Assembly: GCF_002914585.1 (NCBI RefSeq)
Contig: NZ_PDDM01000023.1
Location: 29,266 to 93,265 of the forward strand
Direction: 5' to 3'
Length of the DNA stretch: 64,000 nucleotides
Source: Pseudanabaena sp. BC1403
Lineage (GTDB): Bacteria; Cyanobacteriota; Cyanobacteriia; Pseudanabaenales; Pseudanabaenaceae
Shown: piece by piece, positions 27,646 through 36,183 of the stretch
Layout of the letters: the number at the start of each line of letters is the position of its first letter
Numbering within the stretch: the stretch's first letter is position 1
Notes under the pieces: generated by a model
Told to the model about the DNA's origin: nothing
Databases searched by the model: none
What the model saw: the letters and a program-made list of their open reading frames with translations, nothing else
Translations under genes and position numbers: made by a program

Positions 27646-28578
27646 ATGGCAGATACATCTACAGCATTAGGTTGGATGAGTGTTCCCCTAGCGATCTTCG
27701 CAGGTACACTCAGAGGGAGCGCACCATTTCTATTTGTCAGTTTAGGTGAATGCCTTACCGAAAAAGCTGGCAAGATTAATCTTGGACTAGAAGGAACCTT
27801 GCTGACTGGGGCAATGACTGCTTATGCAGTTTCTTACCTAACTAAATCGCCTTGGTTGGGAGTCTTTGCCGCTGGTTTAGCAGGTGCTGGTCTGGGGTTA
27901 ATTCATGCATGGTTATCACAGCGACCTAAGGTAAGTGATGTTGCTGTAGGGATTGCGATGATTATTTTTGGTAGTGGAATTGCTTTCTTCTTTGGCAAAG
28001 CCTTTATTCAACCTAAAGCAATTCCACTACCTTTATTTGAGTGGGGCAATTGGAGCAGTTTCCCACAAGTTCAAGCCGCTCTGAAAGTTAGCCCATTGTT
28101 GCTGATTGGCATTGCGATCGCACCATTAATGCAATGGTTTTTTAGTTCGACTCGTTGGGGCTTATATGTACGTGCTGTAGGCGATAGCCCTAGTGCTGCT
28201 AGAGCAATGGGGATTTCGGTTGTCGGAGTGCGTACCTGTGCGATCGTCGCAGGTAGTTTCCTTGCTGGGATCGGTGGTGCAAGCTTATCGCTGTATTACC
28301 CAGGGCTATGGGCCGAGAATATCTCTAGCGGTCAAGGTTTAATGGCTGTTGCCCTAGTAATCTTTGCAAGATGGCAGCCAATTCACTGTCTATGGGCAGC
28401 TTTGCTGTTTGGTGGTGCACAAGCGATCGGGCCAGCTTTACAGGCAGTTGGATTTGATTCTTACTATTACCTGTTCAATGCTGCACCCTACATCATGACT
28501 TTAATCATCACGATCGCAACCTGTTCACCACGAAGGACATTAACGGGTTCCCCAGGAGCCTTAGGTACTAACGAATGA
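27646..28578 (+). CDS. ABC transporter permease (nucleoside/BMP type), subunit 2
   Basis: 310-residue permease of the NupQ/YufQ type with ECLTEKAGKINLGLEGTLL near the start, SDVAVGIAMIIFGSGIAFFFG, RAVGDSPSAARAMGISVVGVR and GQGLMAVALVIFARWQP. It forms the second membrane half of the importer with the preceding gene. A terminator hairpin begins 3 bp after the stop codon, so no ATPase gene follows. The importer must borrow an ATPase encoded elsewhere. Confidence 0.9.
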   Translation: MADTSTALGWMSVPLAIFAGTLRGSAPFLFVSLGECLTEKAGKINLGLEGTLLTGAMTAYAVSYLTKSPWLGVFAAGLAGAGLGLIHAWLSQRPKVSDVAVGIAMIIFGSGIAFFFGKAFIQPKAIPLPLFEWGNWSSFPQVQAALKVSPLLLIGIAIAPLMQWFFSSTRWGLYVRAVGDSPSAARAMGISVVGVRTCAIVAGSFLAGIGGASLSLYYPGLWAENISSGQGLMAVALVIFARWQPIHCLWAALLFGGAQAIGPALQAVGFDSYYYLFNAAPYIMTLIITIATCSPRRTLTGSPGALGTNE

Positions 28579-28580
28579 GT

Positions 28581-28619
28581 AAAATTTAAAAGCCTTGCAA
28601 AGCAAGGCTTTTAAATTTT
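28581..28619 (+). terminator. Intrinsic terminator after the importer operon
   Basis: AAAATTTAAAAGCCTTGC pairs perfectly with its complement around AAA, and the right arm runs into TTTTT. It is the strongest terminator shape in this part of the window. Confidence 0.82.
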
Positions 28620-28648
28620 TATACCAATTCTCGAAAGAGCGACTACTT

Positions 28649-28781
28649 TTTGAATTCTCATTATGAAAATAATTTTGGGGTTTGCTGCACCTTTGCCACA
28701 GTAAACCCCAAAATTGTTTTTGTTGAAAGTCTGCCTTTGGCAGACTTTCAACAAAAACAATTTTTATAATGAGAATTGCTG
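28649..28781. mobile_element. MITE-like element family 2, older copy
   Basis: The right end ATAATGAGAATTGCTG (28766-28781) is identical to the family-2 terminus. The left end keeps AATTCTCATTAT (28653-28664) but has lost the outer bases. Two internal hairpins are again present (TTTTGGGGTTT..AAACCCCAAAA and GTTGAAAGTCTGCC..GGCAGACTTTCAAC). No target duplication is visible, so this copy is older or rearranged. Confidence 0.75.
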
Positions 28782-28850
28782 CTACAAGTATTTAGGCTGG
28801 CTATACTACAATAGATTTTCTGTGGCTGATATCTAAATGCTTTGTGGATT

Positions 28851-30119
28851 ATGGGAAATCAACGACCGATCGCTGTCGATTTGTTTGCGGGTGCGGGCGG
28901 CATGACGCTTGGATTTGAGCAGGCAGGATTTGATGTATTAGCTTCTGTAGAGATCGATCCAATTCATTGTGCCACCCATGAATATAATTTCCCAATGTGG
29001 TCAGCGATCTGCTCCAGCATTACAGAGATTTCAGGTTGTGATATTCGACAAAAATCAAAAATAGGCGATCGCGAAATTGATGTCGTTTTTGGTGGGCCAC
29101 CATGCCAAGGATTTTCGTTGATGGGGAAACGAGCGTTTAGTGATCCGCGCAATGAGTTGATATCGCATTTTCGGCGCTTAGTGATCGAACTTAATCCCAA
29201 ATATTTTGTAATGGAGAATGTGAAAGGATTAACAATCGGCGATCAACAACATTTCATTGGTGAGGTGATCGAGAGCTTTGAGCAAAAAGGCTATAAAATG
29301 CTTAAGCCTTATCAAGTGCTCAATGCTTCTCATTTTGGGGTTCCTCAAAACCGTGAGCGGCTCTTTTTAATTGGTTGTCGCCAAGATTTAAATCTTCCCA
29401 ATTACCCATCACCAATTACAAAGCCAGCTAAAATCAAACGTATCCCTAAAGAGCTTGCCAATTTACCTGATAGCCCAACCGTAAGAGATGCGATCGCAGA
29501 TTTACCCGATGTTTCTCAATATCCTGAGCTGATGAAACGCGACTGGTGTGTAGCAAATTTCCCAGAGCCAAAAAGCAATTACAGTGAATATTTGCGAGGT
29601 CTGCGATCGGATTCTGCCGATTTATCCTATCCGCGTGATTGCGATCGCAGTTTGCTCACCTCCAGCATCCGCACTGTCCATAGCCAAGCTTGCATGGAGA
29701 GATTTAACAAAACTGCGAATGGAGAGCTTGAGAAGATCAGTCATTTCTTGAAACTTGATCCCGATGGAATTTGTAATACTTTGAGGGCAGGAACTCCTAG
29801 TACTCGTGGTGCATTTACGGCTCCTCGCCCTATTCATCCCTTTATGCCACGTTGTATTACTGTGCGAGAAGCCGCTAGATTGCATTCCTATCCTGATTGG
29901 TTTCGATTTCACAGTACCAAGTGGCATGGATTTAGACAAATTGGCAACTCAGTCCCGCCTTTATTAGCAAGAGCTGTTGCCCTAAAGATTATGCAGTCAT
30001 TAGAAACACAAATCTCAAAACCAGAGGAAGTTATTCAACTAACTGAGGATGGAGGGCTATATCTAAAAATGGTAAAAGCTGCCAATAGATACGGAGTAAG
30101 CTCTCATTTAAAACTTTAA
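28851..30119 (+). CDS. C5-cytosine DNA methyltransferase, no linked restriction enzyme
   Basis: Motif I DLFAGAGGMTLGFEQAGF, motif IV GGPPCQGFSLMGKR with the catalytic Cys, motif VI MENVKG, motif VIII QNRERLFLIG, and motifs IX/X RCITVREAARLHSYPD and RQIGNSVPPLLARAVA are all present, so the enzyme should be active. I choose ATG 28851; a TTG at 28842 adds three residues. No endonuclease is adjacent, so it is an orphan. Cyanobacterial orphans of this size include the enzyme that methylates CGATCG, which is contained in HIP1; that specificity is an inference here. Confidence 0.92.
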   Translation: MGNQRPIAVDLFAGAGGMTLGFEQAGFDVLASVEIDPIHCATHEYNFPMWSAICSSITEISGCDIRQKSKIGDREIDVVFGGPPCQGFSLMGKRAFSDPRNELISHFRRLVIELNPKYFVMENVKGLTIGDQQHFIGEVIESFEQKGYKMLKPYQVLNASHFGVPQNRERLFLIGCRQDLNLPNYPSPITKPAKIKRIPKELANLPDSPTVRDAIADLPDVSQYPELMKRDWCVANFPEPKSNYSEYLRGLRSDSADLSYPRDCDRSLLTSSIRTVHSQACMERFNKTANGELEKISHFLKLDPDGICNTLRAGTPSTRGAFTAPRPIHPFMPRCITVREAARLHSYPDWFRFHSTKWHGFRQIGNSVPPLLARAVALKIMQSLETQISKPEEVIQLTEDGGLYLKMVKAANRYGVSSHLKL

Positions 30120-30170
30120 ATCCAAAAAGACAAATCGTCCGCTACGCGGACGATTTGTCTTTTTGGATTT
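30118..30170. terminator. Shared bidirectional terminator
   Basis: Perfect 25-bp arms (AAATCCAAAAAGACAAATCG..) around TAC fill the whole gap between the converging methyltransferase and cysS genes and overlap both stop codons. A/T-rich outer stems make it usable in both directions. Confidence 0.85.
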
Positions 30171-31611
30171 ACTCCCTGATCCAGCGTGTAGTTCCATCTT
30201 TTTGATCGACTAGGGTAATCCCCAAAGTCTTAAGTTCATCCCGAATGCGATCGCCTTCCTGATAATTCTTCGCTTTCTTCGCTTCAATCCTTTTTTGAAT
30301 TAGGGATTCTATTTCTGGATCACTAATGCTCTCTTCCTTGACTTTGCGATCGCGAATATCGGCAACAAAGCCCAAAACACTGACCATATAGCTCAATGTT
30401 TGCCAATCTTGATATAAAGCTTCAGAACCCGCAGCCGTTTTGCCAGCATGAGATAGAGAGTTTCTCTCAGCACGTAATTTTTTGGCTAATTCAAAAACAT
30501 GGGACATCGCCACAGAAGTATTAAAATCATCATTCATCGCTTCTTCAAAACAAGCGATCGCTTCACCCAAATCTTTTCTAGCAGGAATCTCTATATTTTC
30601 CCAACCTAACTTTGCCCCAAAATCCTCCGCAAACAGCATTCCATCGCGAATTGTTTCCCAGCCTTTCGTGGCGGCATTAATTGCTTCTTCCGTAAAGTCA
30701 ATCGGTTGGCGATATTGTGCTTGTAGAATGAATAAACGGATTGCCATTGGCTCGAAATGAGAAACCAGATCCCGAATAGTTGTGAAATTATTCAGCGATT
30801 TCGACATTTTCTCACCGTCAATATTCACAAAGCCATTGTGCATCCAGTATTTAGCTAGCGGCTTTGCATAAGCAGCTTCTGACTGCGCGATTTCGTTCTC
30901 ATGGTGCGGAAATTGTAAATCTATGCCACCTGCATGAATATCAATGGTTTCACCTAAACGCGATCGCACCATTGCTGAGCATTCAATATGCCAACCAGGT
31001 CTTCCATTCCCCCAAGGCGATGACCAAAAAGGTTCATTGGGTTTTGCGGATTTCCATAAAGCAAAGTCAAAGGGATAGCGCTTCTGTTCTTCCTGCTCAT
31101 CAACTCGACCACTTGCCCCCGCTTGCATATCTTCGAGCTTGCGTCCTGAGAGCTTCCCATAGCTAGGAAATTTCTGCACTGCGTAATAAACATCGCCACC
31201 TGAGGCATAGGCATAGTCGCGATCAATCAACTGCTGAATTAGCTCAATAATTTCGGGAATTGTCTCTGTAGCGCGAGGATATTCATCAGCTTTGGCAATA
31301 TTTAGCTTTGCCATATCCTCATCGTAGGCGGCGATATACTGCTCTGCGATCGCCTGCATTGTTGTATTGTTTTCCTGAGCCTTTTTTAAGATCTTGTCAT
31401 CAATGTCCGTAATATTCTGAACATACTTAACTTGATATTTTGTCGCCAAATAGCGCCGAATCATGTCCCAAATCACATAGGCTCTAGCATGACCTAAATG
31501 GCAGTAATTATAGACAGTTACACCACAAACATACATTTTCACAATCCCCGCTTCGAGGGGAATAAAGTCTTCTTTGTGTCTGGTGAGTGTGTTGTAAATG
31601 CGAAGGGTCAT
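30169..31611 (-). CDS. cysS: Cysteinyl-tRNA synthetase
   Basis: Charges tRNA-Cys with cysteine. The class I signature HLGH (about residues 38-41, in YNYCHLGHARAYV) and KMSKSLNN (about 268) are both present. So are zinc-site residues including the Cys in YVCGVTVYN, the Cys in WHIECSAM and the His residues in HHENEIAQSE. The C-terminal anticodon-binding part (RNSLSHAGK..IEAKKAKNYQEGDRIRDEL) is complete. Length of 480 residues is normal. It is a single gene facing the methyltransferase. Confidence 0.97.
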   Translation of the reverse strand: MTLRIYNTLTRHKEDFIPLEAGIVKMYVCGVTVYNYCHLGHARAYVIWDMIRRYLATKYQVKYVQNITDIDDKILKKAQENNTTMQAIAEQYIAAYDEDMAKLNIAKADEYPRATETIPEIIELIQQLIDRDYAYASGGDVYYAVQKFPSYGKLSGRKLEDMQAGASGRVDEQEEQKRYPFDFALWKSAKPNEPFWSSPWGNGRPGWHIECSAMVRSRLGETIDIHAGGIDLQFPHHENEIAQSEAAYAKPLAKYWMHNGFVNIDGEKMSKSLNNFTTIRDLVSHFEPMAIRLFILQAQYRQPIDFTEEAINAATKGWETIRDGMLFAEDFGAKLGWENIEIPARKDLGEAIACFEEAMNDDFNTSVAMSHVFELAKKLRAERNSLSHAGKTAAGSEALYQDWQTLSYMVSVLGFVADIRDRKVKEESISDPEIESLIQKRIEAKKAKNYQEGDRIRDELKTLGITLVDQKDGTTRWIRE

Positions 31612-31650
31612 GGATTTGAGTATTAAAGAGGCGCGAGGTAATTATACAGT

Positions 31651-31700
31651 AAAGCCATAGCGTAAGGGCAATTCATGAATTGCCCTTACGCTATGGCTTT
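31651..31700. repeat. Perfect 50-bp palindrome upstream of cysS
   Basis: Fully self-complementary over 50 bp with no loop, centred on AATTCATGAATT and starting AAAGCCATAG. It shares its centre with 16099-16126 and 49664-49693. It lies 39 bp upstream of the cysS start, within its promoter region. Confidence 0.85.
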
Positions 31701-31731
31701 GTCATGAAAAGAGGTGCAATATTTTTATTAA

Positions 31732-31772
31732 AAAAGATGAAATGTGGCGCAGCATAGCACATTTCATCTTTT
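31732..31772. repeat. Inverted repeat upstream of small membrane protein gene
   Basis: AAAAGATGAAATGTG and its near-complement enclose a short GC-containing loop. It lies between the divergent cysS and small membrane protein genes. It may be a cruciform, but its role is unknown. Confidence 0.65.
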
Positions 31773-31852
31773 GGATTGCTTGTACTAACGAGACTAAGAC
31801 AGCTTTATACTGAAATTTACATCACACTAACTGCAAAGAACTTTATTAATAA

Positions 31853-32182
31853 ATGCAAATTTCCACTCTGAAAATTCTGGCTCTATTTATCAATCTTCTA
31901 GGTATTCCTGCGCTTATTTTTTCAGGAAGATTTGCTTTGGAAACTCCTGTTGGGTTACTTTATGCATCAAGTGGGAGGGTAGCCTTCTGGGCGATCGCTA
32001 CCTTGGGATTTTGTTTTGTTCTGCTACCTATTTTACTTGTAGTAGCTGAAATATCTGGATGGCAAAATTTTAAACAACGGAAATATATTGATTCTATTGG
32101 TGCATATAAATGGGTACTTGTGGATCTTTTAATCATGCTATTTCTTTCAGTTGCCATGAGTGCTGGTTGGGTTAAGGGATAA
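31853..32182 (+). CDS. Small three-helix membrane protein, unknown
   Basis: 109 residues with helices ILALFINLLGIPALIFSG, VAFWAIATLGFCFVLLPILLVVAEI and WVLVDLLIMLFLSVAMSAGW, and a basic cytoplasmic loop (FKQRKY). No domain is recognised. It ends 22 bp before the converging end of the WYL regulator gene. No link to the CRISPR locus is evident beyond proximity. Confidence 0.6.
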   Translation: MQISTLKILALFINLLGIPALIFSGRFALETPVGLLYASSGRVAFWAIATLGFCFVLLPILLVVAEISGWQNFKQRKYIDSIGAYKWVLVDLLIMLFLSVAMSAGWVKG

Positions 32183-32203
32183 TTGGTAAGCTCCACAGTA
32201 CAA

Positions 32204-33364
32204 TTATCCCTTAAAATCATATAGAGATGCTAACTTCAGTGCTGAAGAGCGAAAGCGATCGCGTAAACTTTGTGGCTCAAGGACTTGAGCATTATGAACA
32301 AACTGATTTACCCAACGACAAAACTCATTTAGCGATCGCTCTGGTAGCGTAACGATGTAATCGATATACTCAGGCTTTCCACGCCGATCAATCGATTGGG
32401 AAATATGTCTTTTCTCTCCCTCTTCGATAAAAGCAATTACGGGTGCAAAAAAACGTACCTTGACTTGAATATATTCTAGAGTTCCTGTAATCTCTCTAAC
32501 TTGCTCAGATGGTTCACCAAGAAACAAACCCCAACCTTTTTTAAACAGATTCATTGCTACAGTTAAACTTGATTTTTGGAGATCGATTCCTCTGTGCTGA
32601 TTAACGAATTGGATTTGGTCAGTAAAGCGATCGATTCGTTCGATTTCTAAATGACCATTATCGACATATTCATAGAGCAAATACCAAGCGATATCGTGAT
32701 AAATCAATTGCAATGGGAAGACTTGTAAATATCCAATTTTCTGACTGTAGGGGTCGGCATATCGATAGATGGTGATTGCTTGTCCGATCGCGATCGCGTC
32801 TTCCACTTGATCTAAACAATTATAAAGATTTTGGCGATTTTTTTTGATATCCAGCATTTCGTCAAGATCGGTGTAGATGATTGCTCGATCTATTTGCGAT
32901 CGCACGGGATAGAGATAGTCTGTGGATTCTAATATTTGTTTGCCGCGCAGTTTCTTTTCGAGTTTTTGGTAAATACGGATTGCTTGGGGCGATCGTTGAT
33001 ATTTTGCCATTGAGTTGAGGGCATTGAGAGCTACTTGCAAGTCTTTAAAGGACATCACACCTGTTCCGAGGAAGTAGCCCCAACGATAAATACGTTGCTC
33101 TAAAATGCCATATTTGCGGAGTGTAACTAGGTCTTTGCGAAGAGTGGGGATGGAATACTTAGTTAATGGAATATTGTATTGTTGTGCTATTTCATAAACT
33201 TTTTCTTTGACGGCTTCTAGGGATTCGTGGGCAGATTGGGAGTTATTGCCGATGCGATCTGGGCTGCCAATTCCAGGGTGATGAATGAAGGTGACGATGA
33301 GGAGCATGAGGCGATCAAAGGCTTGGTGATCGCTATAGGAATGTAAGTTACTAGTCTTCGGCAT
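32204..33364 (-). CDS. WYL-domain transcriptional regulator, probably of the CRISPR locus
   Basis: 386 residues. The N-terminal ~110 form a winged helix-turn-helix-like part (YNIPLTKYSIPTLRKDLVTLRKYGILEQR). The middle contains the WYL domain (about 190-260: LQLIYHDIAWYLLYEYVDNG with RIDRF following) and a WCX-like C-terminal extension (VRFFAPVIAFIEEGEKRHISQ). It is transcribed away from cas10 with a 183-bp A/T-rich gap between them. WYL proteins commonly control type III CRISPR loci in cyanobacteria; Sll7009 of Synechocystis is one described repressor. Regulation of this locus is inferred from position. Confidence 0.85.
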   Translation of the reverse strand: MPKTSNLHSYSDHQAFDRLMLLIVTFIHHPGIGSPDRIGNNSQSAHESLEAVKEKVYEIAQQYNIPLTKYSIPTLRKDLVTLRKYGILEQRIYRWGYFLGTGVMSFKDLQVALNALNSMAKYQRSPQAIRIYQKLEKKLRGKQILESTDYLYPVRSQIDRAIIYTDLDEMLDIKKNRQNLYNCLDQVEDAIAIGQAITIYRYADPYSQKIGYLQVFPLQLIYHDIAWYLLYEYVDNGHLEIERIDRFTDQIQFVNQHRGIDLQKSSLTVAMNLFKKGWGLFLGEPSEQVREITGTLEYIQVKVRFFAPVIAFIEEGEKRHISQSIDRRGKPEYIDYIVTLPERSLNEFCRWVNQFVHNAQVLEPQSLRDRFRSSALKLASLYDFKG

Positions 33365-33371
33365 AATGATA

Positions 33372-33387
33372 TGTCAAGTAAATGACA
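33372..33387. promoter_or_regulatory. Candidate operator TGTCA-N6-TGACA
   Basis: Short inverted repeat 8 bp upstream of the WYL regulator start codon in the divergent regulator/cas10 gap. It could be an autoregulatory site. The evidence is only symmetry and position. Confidence 0.3.
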
Positions 33388-33547
33388 ATATTTATAGAAA
33401 ATTATAATTTGCCATTAGTTTGTTTTTATTAAGATATTTTGAGCCATATATATAAATTATAAAAATATTCTCATAAATTAGCTATCGTGATAAATATCTG
33501 ATAAATTGCTTTTGTAAATGTGCGTGAGAGGTAAGGCGATCGCAGTC

Positions 33548-35125
33548 ATGGATGTACTAACACAAGAAAAATCCCAAACGAGTGAATCCGTGAGTGGGAA
33601 ATATACGGTGATTACATTTGCTCCTGTACAAGGCTTTATTGAGAAGTCTCGCAAGTTGCGCGATCTCTATGGTGCGTCGCAAATTCTCTCGTACTTAAGT
33701 TGGAAGATCGTTTGTGCGGCTAATAGTAAAAACTGTGAAGTGATTTCACCTGCGATCGCGATCGATGATGCCTCTGAGATGGCTAATGTTGATATTGTGC
33801 AAGGAATGCCCAATCGAATTTTAATATTGGGGGATTTCTCGCATAACGATGCTCAGAAAGCTTTAACTGAAGGCTGGAAAGAAATTGTAACGGCTTGTCG
33901 TGGTTGGTTGAGAGATAATTTGCAAATTGATGATGAGGGTTGGTTTAACTCTTGGACAAGATGGCAAATTCACGCTTGGGAGGTGTTTTGGGGCAGTGGG
34001 GCAGATATTGAGTTAGCAATGCGTGATTTGGAAACTCGGAAGTTGCGGCGGGCTTGGACTGTGCCGAATTGGAATGGTGAAAGTTCGAGTTTGTCAGGGC
34101 ATGATGCGATCGCTCATCCAAATATGGATAGTTTGGGAACGAATGAAGCAGAAATTAAAAGCTTTTACAAGAGGCTTGCTGAAGTTCTCGATCCTTCTGG
34201 TGATGAGAACGATCGCGCTTATATCAACGAAAATGAGCGATTGAGTATTCCTGAATTAATCAAAAGATTGGTTACTTATGGGGCGATCGCTAGACATATC
34301 CACCGCGATCTTTATGCGCCGACTTTTCGAGAAGTGCTTCGCAAAGATGATAAATCTGGTGCGACCTATTGGACTGGCTGGTTTATGGGTGATGGCGATA
34401 AGGTCGGAGATCACCTCAAGAGGCTTACAGATAATGCTAGTGTCACTCAATTTAGCCAGTCTTTGAGGGCTTGGGGTAAGAAATTCCAAACAGATTTTGA
34501 TAAAAAAGGGCGTGTAGTTTATGCGGGAGGAGACGATTTTCTTGGTGTGATGTATGGGGACAAACAGACTCCTAAATTAGATAGTCGTGAAGTAATTGAA
34601 TGGTTACTGGATTTGCGTGGTAGCTGGGAAAAAGGAAACCTTGGGATTACGCTCAGTGTGGGATTTGTGTGGGCAGGGCATAGCGTGCCGCAGCGTGATG
34701 TGTTGCAGCATTGCCGTGAGGCTGAGAAGCTGGCTAAGAATTTAGGACGCGATCGCGTGACGATTCGGGTTCTGTTTAACAATGGTCAATTTGTGCAGTG
34801 GACTACGCCTTGGAAATATTTGGAATGGTTGAAAGACTACCGCGATCGCAATGACAATACTGGCAAAGATGCAAACTGGAGCCATGTATATACCGATCTG
34901 GCACAACTCAAGGCACGTCATGCGATACCGCCAGAGACAGCAGAACATCCAAGTGACTATCTAGCTATTGAACTGCTGACATTGTATTTTGGTGAAGATA
35001 AACGCAAGATGTTTAGTAAGGCTAAGGATCGTAAACATCTCACAGGTGAAAAGGATGAGAAATCAGTTATTGCATGGATTGAAGGCATGATTCTAGTGGG
35101 GTGGCAACTATGTTCAAATATCTAA
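33548..35125 (+). CDS. cmr2: Cas10/Cmr2-like large subunit, compact, GGDD present
   Basis: Large subunit of a type III effector. It has the Cmr2 N-terminal motif VQGFIEKSRKLRDLYGASQILSYL, the palm motif WFMGDGDKVGDHL and the cyclase motif VVYAGGDDFLGV (GGDD about residue 328), so synthesis of cyclic oligoadenylate is expected on target binding. At 525 residues it is much shorter than usual Cmr2 proteins (~850-1000). I see neither an HD nuclease motif nor paired CxxC zinc ligands. Start at ATG 33548 is chosen because AGGTAAGG precedes it; 33518 is also in frame. Its 3' end overlaps cmr3. Confidence 0.9.
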   Translation: MDVLTQEKSQTSESVSGKYTVITFAPVQGFIEKSRKLRDLYGASQILSYLSWKIVCAANSKNCEVISPAIAIDDASEMANVDIVQGMPNRILILGDFSHNDAQKALTEGWKEIVTACRGWLRDNLQIDDEGWFNSWTRWQIHAWEVFWGSGADIELAMRDLETRKLRRAWTVPNWNGESSSLSGHDAIAHPNMDSLGTNEAEIKSFYKRLAEVLDPSGDENDRAYINENERLSIPELIKRLVTYGAIARHIHRDLYAPTFREVLRKDDKSGATYWTGWFMGDGDKVGDHLKRLTDNASVTQFSQSLRAWGKKFQTDFDKKGRVVYAGGDDFLGVMYGDKQTPKLDSREVIEWLLDLRGSWEKGNLGITLSVGFVWAGHSVPQRDVLQHCREAEKLAKNLGRDRVTIRVLFNNGQFVQWTTPWKYLEWLKDYRDRNDNTGKDANWSHVYTDLAQLKARHAIPPETAEHPSDYLAIELLTLYFGEDKRKMFSKAKDRKHLTGEKDEKSVIAWIEGMILVGWQLCSNI

Positions 35126-36183
35126 TAGTGGTTCGTCCGTTGGGGTTTCTGTATGCTAGTGCTGGAGCATTTCTATCTCCTGAAAACTTAGTTGGAAGAT
35201 CTGGGACAAAATTTCCACCTGATGCGGCAGCGCTTTCAGGGTTGATTCTTCGGGCTAGCTACGAACAGAAACTTCCTAATCATAAGGAACTTAAGCTAAA
35301 TCTAACTGTTGCTGGTGCATTTTGGGCTAAGGATGATAAACCACAAGACTTTTATGTGCCGATCCCGCGGTCGCTCATAATTGGCAAAGAAAATGCTGAT
35401 GAATGGGAAATGTTAGATGGTAAATGGGAAAAAGACTGCACAAAAGATGTAGATGCTGACTATAAATGGCAAAGTATTCGCTATTGGGATAACCCATTAG
35501 ATGAGATTTTCAAAAATCGTCAGAATAGCAAAGACAAACAAAAACATATTCTTGATAGTACGGCTGAGCCTCCTTGGAAGTTTACATCCATGTTGCATCC
35601 AACTTTAGAGAAGGATCAGCGTCATGTTCGTTTACCGCAAGACGAGAATGATAGGGGCAGTCTTTTTTTAGAAAATGCTGTCCAGATGGATGAGGATAGT
35701 TGTTTGGTCTACCTTTCAACCCATAGAGTTGAGCATGGTTGGTATCGATTTGGTGGTGAGAACCATATGGTAGAAATCACCTGTCAAGATCTAGAGCAAA
35801 ATATTTTGAATTTGTTTAACGAGCCAATCAAAAGAAGTTTTGCTCTGATCTGCCCTGCGGTTTGGGGTAACAATAATTTATCTGTCCGTTATCCTCAAGC
35901 ATTTAAGGCTGGTGAAAAACCGCCGCAAATGCTGACTGATCGTCCTGTTACCTTTCGGTATCGTATGGGTAGTAATCTAGGGATTGGTCGATATGCTGTT
36001 CCTTCGGGAACTGTTTATGTGCTTAAACATCCACTAGATGAAGAGCATAATACTTGGTGGAAGTTTCCAAACAAGTGGTTTCCGCAAAGTAATGAGGATA
36101 AAGACTTTGATAAAAGACCGTTACCTCTAAAACATTTAGGGTGTGGTTTGTGTTTGCCAATTACAATTAAAGGAGTGGACTAA
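35110..36183 (+). CDS. cmr3: Cmr3-like RAMP protein
   Basis: Caps the crRNA 5' handle in type III-B complexes. The N-terminus has FKYLIVVRPLGFLYASAGAFLSPENL and PPDAAALSGLILRASYE, which match the Cmr3/Cas5-like RAMP. Later blocks FRYRMGSNLGIGRYAVPSGTVYVL and the C-terminal LGCGLCLPI resemble the RAMP glycine-rich region. I take ATG 35110; GTG 35101 is in frame. The gene overlaps cas10 by 16 bp at the 5' end, and its TAA overlaps the next start by one base, showing tight translational coupling. Confidence 0.85.
   Translation: MFKYLIVVRPLGFLYASAGAFLSPENLVGRSGTKFPPDAAALSGLILRASYEQKLPNHKELKLNLTVAGAFWAKDDKPQDFYVPIPRSLIIGKENADEWEMLDGKWEKDCTKDVDADYKWQSIRYWDNPLDEIFKNRQNSKDKQKHILDSTAEPPWKFTSMLHPTLEKDQRHVRLPQDENDRGSLFLENAVQMDEDSCLVYLSTHRVEHGWYRFGGENHMVEITCQDLEQNILNLFNEPIKRSFALICPAVWGNNNLSVRYPQAFKAGEKPPQMLTDRPVTFRYRMGSNLGIGRYAVPSGTVYVLKHPLDEEHNTWWKFPNKWFPQSNEDKDFDKRPLPLKHLGCGLCLPITIKGVD

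Noticed and set aside
33518..33547. Ten extra N-terminal codons for cas10
   Set aside because: The upstream ATG has no ribosome-binding site, while the ATG at 33548 has a G-rich stretch before it and begins just before the conserved part. It stays a possibility.
34256..34315. H-x-H-x-D cluster (ARHIHRDL) in Cas10 as a possible HD nuclease site
   Set aside because: It lies in the middle of the protein, is not in the H..HD arrangement of the Cas10 HD domain, and has no accompanying helices.
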